64,000 nt of DNA from contig NZ_BMML01000033.1 in NCBI RefSeq assembly GCF_014645815.1, positions 23,813 to 87,812 of the forward strand. Reading direction: 5' to 3'. Numbering within the stretch: position 1 is the first letter of the stretch; every line of letters begins with the position of its first letter. The position numbers and the translations under genes were made by a program. This DNA comes from Streptomyces fuscichromogenes. GTDB lineage: Bacteria; Actinomycetota; Actinomycetes; Streptomycetales; Streptomycetaceae. The notes under the pieces are model-generated. The model made no database searches and was not told the DNA's origin. It saw nothing but the letters and a program-made list of their open reading frames with translations. This document shows, piece by piece, positions 33,255-40,761 of the stretch.

Positions 33255-34619
33255 TCAGCGGGTCTTTTCCGGAGGCAGGGCCAGGTCCAGATACTTGGTG
33301 AGGCTGGCGTGGTCGAGGTTGCCGTCCATCGACAGGGAGCGCAGCAGCGCGTCGGCAACGGCGTCGCGAGGGATGTCGAGGCGGTTCTGGGCCTCGCGGA
33401 CGATGTCACCGAGGGTGTATTGGCCGTAGTCCGGGTGATGGCGGATGAGCCAGTCCAGGGTCTTGGCGACGGGGGTGGTCAGGGCGTAATGGTGCGTGCG
33501 GTCGTCGCCTTCGTCGGTGTCCCAGCCGTGCTGTTCGGCCAGTTCGTCGAGGACGGCGTGACGGACGGTGACGGCCAGGTGCTCGGTGGGGATGATGTCG
33601 TCCAGGCGCGTGGCCACGTGCAGGGCGAGGTCGTTCGAGATCTCCCGGACGTCCGGCTCGTTGCGGTGGCGCAGCACCCAGCGCTTGCGGGTCTGCGGGC
33701 GTCCCCACAGCAGGCTCTGGAACGCGGCAGTGAGGCGTTCACGCAAGTCACTCACGCCGGCGGGGAGCGCCTCGGGGTCGGGCCCGGCCACGGCGGAGGC
33801 GACGTTCTCCCGGCTGCGCTGGGTGACCCAGTCCTGGGCGACCGGGCGGGACCAGGCGCTGCGTCCGCTGAGCGTGGCCTGGGGCAGGGGGACATTGCCT
33901 TCGCCGCGGGAGGCGTACGAGCGCAGGGTGGAGGCGGCGATGCCGGCCAGGCCCGCGAACTCGGTGACGCCCAGCAGCTGGTCGGCGGCGAGTTCGGGCG
34001 CGGAGACCTGGAGCACGCACTGGTCGAGGGGGAAGTCGTCACCGTGGTCGGCGCGGTGCTTCGCCCACAGGGCGAGGTGGTCGGTCCACCGTCCGGAGAG
34101 GGAGGCGTCCGGGTCGAAGGGGACGACCTTCAGCAGGCGTCCGGCGTCCGGGTCGGCGGTGCCGTCCAGAAGCTGGTCGGCGGTGACGGCGCGCGCCGCC
34201 GGGACGGGTGTGCGGACGAAGTCCTCGTCGGCCGCGTCCCAGACCTGGCCGGGCCGGTACCAGGTGGCGCCGTCCCACCAGTAGCCGCCGGCCCGGAACA
34301 GGAGCGGGCCGCCGTGCCATTCGGCGTGCAGTTCGCTCGCGTCCTCGTCGCGCACGAGCACCACCGTCCGGCCGTGGTCGGGGTGGTAGCGCACGCACCA
34401 GGCGAACTCGCTGCGCAGGGGGTCGGTGGTGAAGGCGCGCCAGCCGCCGGCGGAGCGTTCGAGGTCGTAGCGGCCCCACATGCCGCCGCCGCGGTTGCGG
34501 CCGACTGCTTCGAGCTCGCGGGGGTCTTCGAGGGGGATGTGGGAGTCGTCGACGAACGGCAGGTCGGGGACGGGGTGGTCGGTTCGCAGGCCGTTGGCCA
34601 AGGGGCGCAGCGTGTACAC
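33255..34619 (-). CDS. Hypothetical protein with internal helix-turn-helix (454 aa)
   Basis: The centre holds a MerR/AlpA-like DNA-binding segment: LLGVTEFAGLAGIAASTLRS, then YASRGEGNVPLPQAT (about residues 216-250). Flanking regions are Trp-rich (WHGGPLLFRAGGYWWDGATW) and helical. The GTG start has GGAAAGGAC about 12 bases upstream. An 18-bp palindrome lies just before it and is a likely binding site. Function otherwise unknown; a plasmid regulator or partition-type protein is possible. Confidence 0.6.
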   Translation of the reverse strand: MYTLRPLANGLRTDHPVPDLPFVDDSHIPLEDPRELEAVGRNRGGGMWGRYDLERSAGGWRAFTTDPLRSEFAWCVRYHPDHGRTVVLVRDEDASELHAEWHGGPLLFRAGGYWWDGATWYRPGQVWDAADEDFVRTPVPAARAVTADQLLDGTADPDAGRLLKVVPFDPDASLSGRWTDHLALWAKHRADHGDDFPLDQCVLQVSAPELAADQLLGVTEFAGLAGIAASTLRSYASRGEGNVPLPQATLSGRSAWSRPVAQDWVTQRSRENVASAVAGPDPEALPAGVSDLRERLTAAFQSLLWGRPQTRKRWVLRHRNEPDVREISNDLALHVATRLDDIIPTEHLAVTVRHAVLDELAEQHGWDTDEGDDRTHHYALTTPVAKTLDWLIRHHPDYGQYTLGDIVREAQNRLDIPRDAVADALLRSLSMDGNLDHASLTKYLDLALPPEKTR

Positions 34620-34649
34620 GAGGTGTGTTGTGTCCTTTCCCGCTGTAGC

Positions 34650-34667
34650 GCTGTAGATATCTACAGC
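34650..34667. promoter_or_regulatory. 18-bp perfect palindrome
   Basis: GCTGTAGATATCTACAGC, with the half-site GCTGTAGC just before and TCTACAGC again at 34682-34689. The spacing and repeats suggest an operator of GntR type controlling the 454-residue gene. Confidence 0.6.
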
Positions 34668-35121
34668 GTACCGCTTCGGAATCTACAGCTAACCCAAGTC
34701 GGTCTGATTGGCGAGAAGTTGTCACATCACCCCCGACACTGCGGCACGAGCACGAACGGCACACAGCGGCACCGCGCTGCTGGTTCCGGCAGGCCGCCCC
34801 TCCCCGCTTCCTGCCTTGGGACACTGCTTCCCTGGCCGGAAATACGCAGCCCGCCTCTGTCCATCCGGGCCCTGGTCGGCGGCCTGGGCCTTCGGCCCTC
34901 ATTCCCGTGCCCGCGCCCGGATCCTTGCCGAACGCGACCTGTCCGTTCCCAGCGACGCACGCCCATCCAACACCTCAAGCCCCGGCGGTTCGGAGCGCGA
35001 TGCCACGTTGCGCCATCTGGGTGAATGCTGCTCCCCCGAATGAGTGGCGACGCCGAACGGCCACCGGGCAGCAGGTGCAGGGTGTGGGCGAAGAGCCCGC
35101 GCAGAGAGACGGACCCAGCTG
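34668..35121. other. Intergenic region, about 450 bp
   Basis: Apart from the repeated half-site at its left edge I see no convincing gene, hairpin or promoter. A GTG at 35044 is in frame with the next gene but lacks a ribosome site. Confidence 0.4.
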
Positions 35122-36096
35122 ATGACCCTGTTCGGAGTCGAGGAAGTTCTCCCCCGCGGCAACGAGGCGGAACTGGCCGGGCCCCGGCTGCGCGAGCAGG
35201 TGGACCAGGCAGCCGACGCGCTGTCCGCGACCGTCGGTGAAGACCCACAGGCCCTCCGGGGCCGTCTCCTCAAGCTGGTGAACCTCCCCCGCCTGTCCGA
35301 CACCGACGACCACGACCTACGGGAAGTACTTCGGGAACTCCGTGTGTGCGAGCAGGAGGGCAAGGCCGCTTATCGCGCCCGCCTACAACGCGTCACCCGA
35401 GTGGACCGGCCAGCTGGTATCGCCCAGCTCCCGCGGCCCCGATCGGTCAAGCCGGCCAGCAGCGCGGGTGCCTGCGGACTGTGCGCGGACGGATACGACG
35501 TCGGTGACCTGATCGGACGGATGCCGTCACCGGACGAGCTCCCCTATGTCCCGATGGGCTGGCTGTGCTGGCACTGTCTCGTGCAGCGACGCCGGCAGCC
35601 GCGCCGCCGCGACGTGCTGCTGCGCTTCTTCCACGCCCTCTTCGCCGGTGACGGCGTCGGTCTCAACGGGATCGAGTGCGGCCTGCTGCTGGAATGGCTG
35701 ACCGCAGATCCCGCCCTGTCGAACAGCAAGCCGTGGAAGGCGGATCCGCTGGAGAACACCGTCGTGCGGCTGCGCACCAGCGCCGCCGACGGAAAACCGA
35801 CGACCTGGCTCAGCACTCAGACCGTGCACACCATTGTCGCGGTGCTACGAGAGGTTCCCGCGTCCCCGGCCACCACGGTGCAGGACGAGGAGGCGCTCGC
35901 CGCCCTGGTCCAGCACCTTGCCGAATGGGAGACCAACCCCGCGGCCGTACCGGCCTCGCGGTACGGAACGGGCTGGTGCTTCCGACGGCAGGTCCTCGCG
36001 CTCACCGAACACCCCACCGTGCTCTCCCAGCTCGGCGGCCCGTTCTTCCTCTACCAGTGCAAGACCACCCAGACGGGACAGCTCGTCGAACCGTAG
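35122..36096 (+). CDS. Hypothetical zinc-binding protein (324 aa)
   Basis: Contains two Cys pairs about 40 residues apart (ACGLCADGYDV and WLCWHCLVQRRRQPRRRD, residues about 115-165), consistent with a zinc ribbon followed by a basic patch. The rest is helical. Family not recognised. ATG at 35122 begins MTLFGVEEV; upstream extension is possible to 35044. Nucleic-acid binding is a reasonable guess from the ribbon and basic patch only. Confidence 0.55.
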   Translation: MTLFGVEEVLPRGNEAELAGPRLREQVDQAADALSATVGEDPQALRGRLLKLVNLPRLSDTDDHDLREVLRELRVCEQEGKAAYRARLQRVTRVDRPAGIAQLPRPRSVKPASSAGACGLCADGYDVGDLIGRMPSPDELPYVPMGWLCWHCLVQRRRQPRRRDVLLRFFHALFAGDGVGLNGIECGLLLEWLTADPALSNSKPWKADPLENTVVRLRTSAADGKPTTWLSTQTVHTIVAVLREVPASPATTVQDEEALAALVQHLAEWETNPAAVPASRYGTGWCFRRQVLALTEHPTVLSQLGGPFFLYQCKTTQTGQLVEP

Positions 36097-36138
36097 CCTC
36101 GATCGGGCTCGCTGCTCCGCTGAGGACGACGGAGATCG

Positions 36139-36375
36139 CTGACCTCCACGGTCGCGTTCCTATTCTCGGCCCCGGCGTCACGGCGGGCAGCGCTACGGGA
36201 GGTCCGAAGCATCCTCCTCCAGCTCAATGGCGCAGCCGACGTCACAGAGGAACGCCGACTGATCAAAAAACTGACGGTAGCTGCCAGCGCAGCCGGGAGC
36301 TCGCTCTCGGGTAGCGAACGGCGCAAGGCCAAGGTCTGGATCGACAAGCAGCTGCCGCAGCCACCGGGAACTTGA
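36139..36375 (+). pseudogene. Coding remnant without a start codon
   Basis: One frame reads smoothly with Streptomyces codon bias (LREVRSILLQLNGAADVT, SERRKAKVWIDKQLPQPPG) to a TGA at 36373-36375, but has no ATG, GTG or TTG after the in-frame TGA at 36121. It looks like the C-terminal piece of a helical protein. Confidence 0.4.
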
Positions 36376-36533
36376 GCCCTAGGTGTGCCATCTCATGACC
36401 TGGGTGCCGCGGGGAGTTGAGGACGCGGACATACAGCAGCCCCGTCAGGATGCCTGCGGCACGTTCTACCCGGTAGGTGGCCTTTCGTGCAAACTGGGCG
36501 CTCTGCCCGGTCACTGCCCGGCACACTGCCCTC

Positions 36534-37118
36534 ATGCCTTCCACCAGGACCACCGTGAAGCCCTACCCGTCCGGTACCAAGTGGACGATCATCGGCCGAT
36601 ATGGGCACACCCAGACCGAGGAACTCGTTCTCTACGCCGAGCCGAACTACTCGTCCCTCACCGACGACTACCTGCCCGAAGAGATCAGCGCGCACGAGCT
36701 GTGGCGGCTGTGGGTGGACAAGGTGTGGAACAAGGCTCACGAGCAGTGGCCCCAGCTGTATCGGCCGGGTGAGGTCACCATCCTGTGGACCGTCACCACC
36801 CCCTCCTTCGACGGCATCTTTGAAGCGGCGCCGCACGTCCGGTCCCTGCCGGAGGATCCCGAGATGGTCAAGACGCTCGGCCCCTACGAGCCCGAGGACT
36901 TCCTCACGCACTACAAGACGCCCGTCAACGCCGAGACTGGGGAGCCGGTCAACTGGGTTCGGCTACCGGTCATGGACCGCGGGTGGAACGCCACGGCGGG
37001 CGACAAGGGAGGCTTCATTCAGGAGGTGACGGGCTGGAAGCCGTCTCCGCTGCAGCCGGCGATGGACGTGCTGCAGATCGGCCGGGCGGCCGGCCTGTAC
37101 GTTCCGGATCTGCCCTGA
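36534..37118 (+). CDS. Hypothetical protein (194 aa)
   Basis: An aromatic-rich soluble protein (HELWRLWVDKVWNKAHEQW, then LYRPGEVTILWTVTTPS). Family not recognised. ATG at 36534 is chosen because the text upstream is not protein-like and CACACT about 8 bases before it could be the -10 box of a leaderless message. No operon partner is obvious. Confidence 0.55.
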   Translation: MPSTRTTVKPYPSGTKWTIIGRYGHTQTEELVLYAEPNYSSLTDDYLPEEISAHELWRLWVDKVWNKAHEQWPQLYRPGEVTILWTVTTPSFDGIFEAAPHVRSLPEDPEMVKTLGPYEPEDFLTHYKTPVNAETGEPVNWVRLPVMDRGWNATAGDKGGFIQEVTGWKPSPLQPAMDVLQIGRAAGLYVPDLP

Positions 37119-37198
37119 CCGCGCCGTTTGGTGCGAACCGCACTCGGGTGGACACTGCCGCCGGGCATGTTCCACGACCCACGACACGCGGAGAACTG

Positions 37199-37547
37199 AT
37201 GGCCCGTCCGAGTAACGGAACTCCCGTCCTTCCCGGCTTCCTGAAATCTCACGCCCACGGACACAGCCTCCGCGTCTGGTGTCGCTGGTGCTGCGCCTGG
37301 CACAGCCACGGCTACGACGGCACTCCTGTCGGCGAGACACGAGACAACGCACCGCGCCGCGCACTGCTACGCACCCGACAGTGAGTACAACGACACTGAC
37401 TACTGGATCCGTGTGACCGGTACCCCGTTCTCCACCGCTCGGACGGCGATCCGTACGGCGACCGCCGCGAAGCAGCGGGCGATCCGGGCCCGCCGGATCA
37501 GCGACGCCGTGCAACAACTCCGCGACCAGGCGCCGCCCGCCACGTAG
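37199..37547 (+). pseudogene. Frameshifted Streptomyces hypothetical protein with WC-rich motif
   Basis: ATG at 37199 with GGAGA upstream begins MARPSNGTPVLPGFLKSHAH and LRVWCRWCCAWHSHG, then leaves frame near 37320-37350 and stops at 37384. The neighbouring frame continues THRAAHCYAPDSEYNDTDYW and IRVTGTPFS to TAG at 37545-37547. Joined, the two halves give the usual layout of this Streptomyces family, a likely zinc-binding small protein. One lost or added base explains the break. Confidence 0.65.
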
Positions 37548-37656
37548 GTGTGCCGTCGCGCGAGGTTTGTCAGAACGCCCTGATCAGCGGTGTCAGGCGT
37601 CAGCGGGACGGCTCGCTGGAGTAGGCCGAAGGACCGCGCCGTTTCCGCTGCTCGCG

Positions 37657-37884
37657 TCAGCCGACGGCCTCTCCGGTGTCGGCGAGCCGGATCGTGCCCG
37701 TGGAGGTGATGATGGCGGGGCCGGTCGGAGCCATGGCGCCCTCGGCTGCAACGAATACGTGCAGGGTTCCGCCAGGGAGGTCGGCACGGTAGTCGGCGAC
37801 GTCGGTCTGGCCGGCGTGGCGTCTGAAACAGCTGTCTCCTGAATCACTGAGCACTGAAGGCAAACTAAGTCTCCTGGATAGCAT
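37657..37884 (-). CDS. Possible small protein, low confidence
   Basis: The last 55 codons (TDVADYRADLPGGTLHVFVA, then IITSTGTIRLADTGEAVG) have strong third-position GC and read like a compact beta domain. The start is unclear; ATG at 37884, or a GTG nearer 37855, are options without ribosome sites. Divergent from the RAMA gene. Confidence 0.35.
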   Translation of the reverse strand: MLSRRLSLPSVLSDSGDSCFRRHAGQTDVADYRADLPGGTLHVFVAAEGAMAPTGPAIITSTGTIRLADTGEAVG

Positions 37885-37941
37885 ATGGTCGAAGTCAGTC
37901 GAGTGGTTCGGGTGGTCGGACCTACTGCCCCGGGAGGCCGC

Positions 37942-38370
37942 ATGCCTACGCTCAGCATCAACTTCGATCCAGCCGTCATCGCTCATTTGACGAGCGCGAG
38001 CGGTGATGACACCGTCCACGTCACGCTCACCCTCGGCGCTGCGAACCCGTCAGCCTCACCAGCAGGCAGGCCTGTGGTCCCGCATGGCCCGCTTGCTGAT
38101 CTCATGAAGGCGCAGCTGCTGAAGGCGGGCACTGTGCTGAGGTTCTATCAGCGCCGGGCCAATCGATCCGGGCGGGCTGTGGTGACACCCGACGGTCAGT
38201 TGGTGGTCGACGGACATTCCGCCCCGTTCCCCTCACCGTCCAAAGCGGCCGAGGCCGTGACCGGCAACGTGATCAACGGATGGACGCTGTGGCATGTGGA
38301 GGACGACGGCCGTCCTGGGCCTACGCTCGACGCTCTGCGCCGCGAGCTTGAGTCACGCAACGTGCAGTAG
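37942..38370 (+). CDS. RAMA-domain protein (142 aa)
   Basis: Residues about 50-125 match the RAMA fold (restriction enzyme adenine methylase associated): GTVLRFYQRRANRSGRAVVT, VVDGHSAPFPSPSKAA, GWTLWHVEDDGR. In known cases this module accompanies modification enzymes and may sense modified DNA. Here it stands alone with a short N-terminal beta segment. GGGAGG precedes the ATG. No methylase or nuclease gene is adjacent. Confidence 0.65.
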   Translation: MPTLSINFDPAVIAHLTSASGDDTVHVTLTLGAANPSASPAGRPVVPHGPLADLMKAQLLKAGTVLRFYQRRANRSGRAVVTPDGQLVVDGHSAPFPSPSKAAEAVTGNVINGWTLWHVEDDGRPGPTLDALRRELESRNVQ

Positions 38371-38517
38371 CCGCAGGCCCTTGGGCGAGGGACGAAGGGC
38401 TGCTCTCGCCTGGTTCGTGAACGCATCCCGAAGATGTAGGAATTCAAGCCGACCGTGTGCTGGATAGCGGGGCCGCCCAGGTGGCCGACGGGTGGCAGGA
38501 AGGGCACCGGTTTAGTC

Positions 38518-40320
38518 ATGCTGTCCGAGCAGGAAAGCTTCGATGCGCTGCACCAGCTGATCCTCCCGGCTGCGACTCGAAGCGCCGTCGCACAGGCCCG
38601 GCCCGTCGTGGTCGTCGTCGCCGGGCAGCCTGGCGCGGGGAAGACGGGGATCGCCGACCTCGTCCAGGCGGTACTGGACCGACGCGGTGGCGCAGTACGG
38701 GTCCGCCGCGACCTGTACAAGCCGCTCCACCGTCACTACGCCGACGTTTTGCCGGCCGACGTCCGTACGGCCGGAGCCTTGGTACGCCCGGACACCGCGC
38801 GGTGGCAGGCCGCCGTCGAAGCCCACGTCCGCGAGATGGGTTTCGACGCCGTGGTGGAGTCGGCGCTCGCCGATCCGGATGACTTCCGCGCCTCCTCCCG
38901 CGCCTACCGGGCGGTCGGCCACCGGATCGAGGTGGTGGTGCTGGCCGTCCCTCAGGCGCTGAGCCAGCTCGGCATCGTGGACCGCTTCCTCGCCGAGGCC
39001 GCTGCCGGCGGCGGCCGGTACGTGTCGTGGGAGAACCACGACACGTGCGCGACGGGCCTGCTCTCCACGCTGGCCGTCATCGAGACCGAGCAGCTCGCCG
39101 ACCGTGTCACCGTCGTACGGCGCGACGGCTCCGTTCTCTACTCCAACGAACGCGCCTCCGACGGTAGCTGGCGGCATCGGCCAGCTGCGGAGCGGGTGGT
39201 GATGGCGGAGCGGGCGCGGCCGTGGACCGCGCCCGAGACCGCCCTCTTCCGCCGCGCTCTCGCCCGCACCGACCGGCGGGTGCATGCCGAACTGGCGGGT
39301 GAGGACCGGCGCCTGGCGGTGCAGCGCGATAGCGAGCGTGCGGCCGCCTGGTCCGAGCCGGTCCGTCGCATCGCCCAGCCCGTCGCGGTGCCGCCCGGGG
39401 TCGCTTACCACCGGCTGTCGTCATCTGAGCACCGGTGGATCTTCGACGAACTGATCACGCCGACGGTCCTGGCGAACGTTACGCCCCGGGACGATCCGCG
39501 CGCCGTATACGTGATCGGCCAGCCCGGGGCGGGCAAGCTGCTGGCCGCCAGGATGGTCCGGCGTGTGATGCGGTCCGGTACGACCAGGCTGGTCGGTGAC
39601 GACTTCAAGGCCGCGCATCCGGACTACCGGCAGATGCTCCGTCAGGATCCCCGGGGTGCCGGCGCGGCCATCCGAGCCGACTACAAAGCGTGGTTCGCTC
39701 AGGCGGAAGAGTACGTGCGAACGCGGCGCGGCGACCTGCTCATCGAGTCCGCCCCGGGCGGCGCGGACGATGTCCTCGACAGCGCCCTTGCCTGCTCCCG
39801 GTTCGGCTACCAGGTGGAGTTGGTGGTGCTGGCCGTGCGGGAAGCGGACAGCCGCCTGGCCACCGCCCTGCGCTACGCCCGGGCCATGCAAGCTGGCATC
39901 ACCGGACGGTTCACCACCCGCGCCGGGCACGACCGTTGTTACCGGGCCGTCGCCGACCTGACGGCGGCCGCCGAAACCCATCCGGCCATCACTGCGGTGA
40001 CGGTGATCCGCCGCGACGGCCACGCCCTGCTGCGTCAGGAGCAGCCCGCCGCACCCGGCCGGGTCTCATGGGCGCTGGCCGCCGAACGGCAGCGCCCCTA
40101 CACCGAGCAGGAAGCCGCCCACTTCATCCAGCTCTACCAAGGACTGCGCATGGCCCTGCCTCAGCACCGCGACGAACTGGACGGCATCGTCGCCCTGGCC
40201 CGCCCCCTGATGCCCGCCGGGTTCCAGCGGCTGCGGATCGCCGCGCACCGCCCGGATATGCGGCTGCTGCCCCTGCCGCGGACGGTCTACGACTCCAGCT
40301 CCCTCAGCCGCGCCGCATAG
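38518..40320 (+). CDS. Zeta-toxin-like protein with two kinase domains in tandem
   Basis: A 600-residue protein made of two zeta-type nucleotide-binding halves. The first has Walker A AGQPGAGKT (residues 35-43) and VRRDLYKPLHRHY, the usual substrate-loop region. The second has GQPGAGKLL (about 334-342) and GDDFKAAHPDYRQ. In the second, the Ser/Thr after the Walker lysine is Leu, so nucleotide use may be impaired. Zeta toxins phosphorylate UDP-GlcNAc and block cell-wall synthesis. Typical zeta proteins are 200-300 residues with one domain. Its last 34 bases overlap a convergent small gene. Confidence 0.75.
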   Translation: MLSEQESFDALHQLILPAATRSAVAQARPVVVVVAGQPGAGKTGIADLVQAVLDRRGGAVRVRRDLYKPLHRHYADVLPADVRTAGALVRPDTARWQAAVEAHVREMGFDAVVESALADPDDFRASSRAYRAVGHRIEVVVLAVPQALSQLGIVDRFLAEAAAGGGRYVSWENHDTCATGLLSTLAVIETEQLADRVTVVRRDGSVLYSNERASDGSWRHRPAAERVVMAERARPWTAPETALFRRALARTDRRVHAELAGEDRRLAVQRDSERAAAWSEPVRRIAQPVAVPPGVAYHRLSSSEHRWIFDELITPTVLANVTPRDDPRAVYVIGQPGAGKLLAARMVRRVMRSGTTRLVGDDFKAAHPDYRQMLRQDPRGAGAAIRADYKAWFAQAEEYVRTRRGDLLIESAPGGADDVLDSALACSRFGYQVELVVLAVREADSRLATALRYARAMQAGITGRFTTRAGHDRCYRAVADLTAAAETHPAITAVTVIRRDGHALLRQEQPAAPGRVSWALAAERQRPYTEQEAAHFIQLYQGLRMALPQHRDELDGIVALARPLMPAGFQRLRIAAHRPDMRLLPLPRTVYDSSSLSRAA

Positions 40321-40562
40321 AGCGCAGCAAGGCGGTCCTCCTCCGCCGCGTCGGCGTTCTCCAGACGCTGCAGGTCCTGGTAGGCGGCCGTACGGCCCGC
40401 CGTCAGCTGCGCGAGGCGCTCCTCATCGGGCAGCGGGGCCCGCCGCTCGGCAGCGATCTGCTCGGTGTACCAGTGCACTACCTCGCGCACGATGTCGGCC
40501 GCATGCTGATCCTCGCCCCCGCCCAGGCCGGAGAAATCGGGCTGATCCGGTGTACCGGGCAT
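40287..40562 (-). CDS. Small helical protein, putative partner of the zeta-like protein
   Basis: A 91-residue acidic helical protein (AADIVREVVHWYTEQIAAER, LAQLTAGRTAAYQDLQRLEN). GAGGGG precedes the ATG. Its 3' end overlaps the 3' end of the zeta-like gene tail to tail by 34 bases. Proteins of this look often sit beside zeta-type genes in Streptomyces, so an antitoxin role is suggested, not shown. Confidence 0.55.
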   Translation of the reverse strand: MPGTPDQPDFSGLGGGEDQHAADIVREVVHWYTEQIAAERRAPLPDEERLAQLTAGRTAAYQDLQRLENADAAEEDRLAALYAARLRELES

Positions 40563-40761
40563 GGAAAACCCCTCATTGTTCTGATCTTGATCGGATGGGT
40601 CATTGTCCTCCCGTCCCGTCTGCCCGGTTCGGTGCCGCCGCGGCGCTGCGGGCCGCGGGTAGGCCTGAATCCGTCGCCCGGCCGGGCCGTGGCAGCGAGG
40701 CGGGCTCCCCAAATCCGTTAGGGCGGGCATAGGTTGACCTGCGAGTGATCATCTTTCGGGG

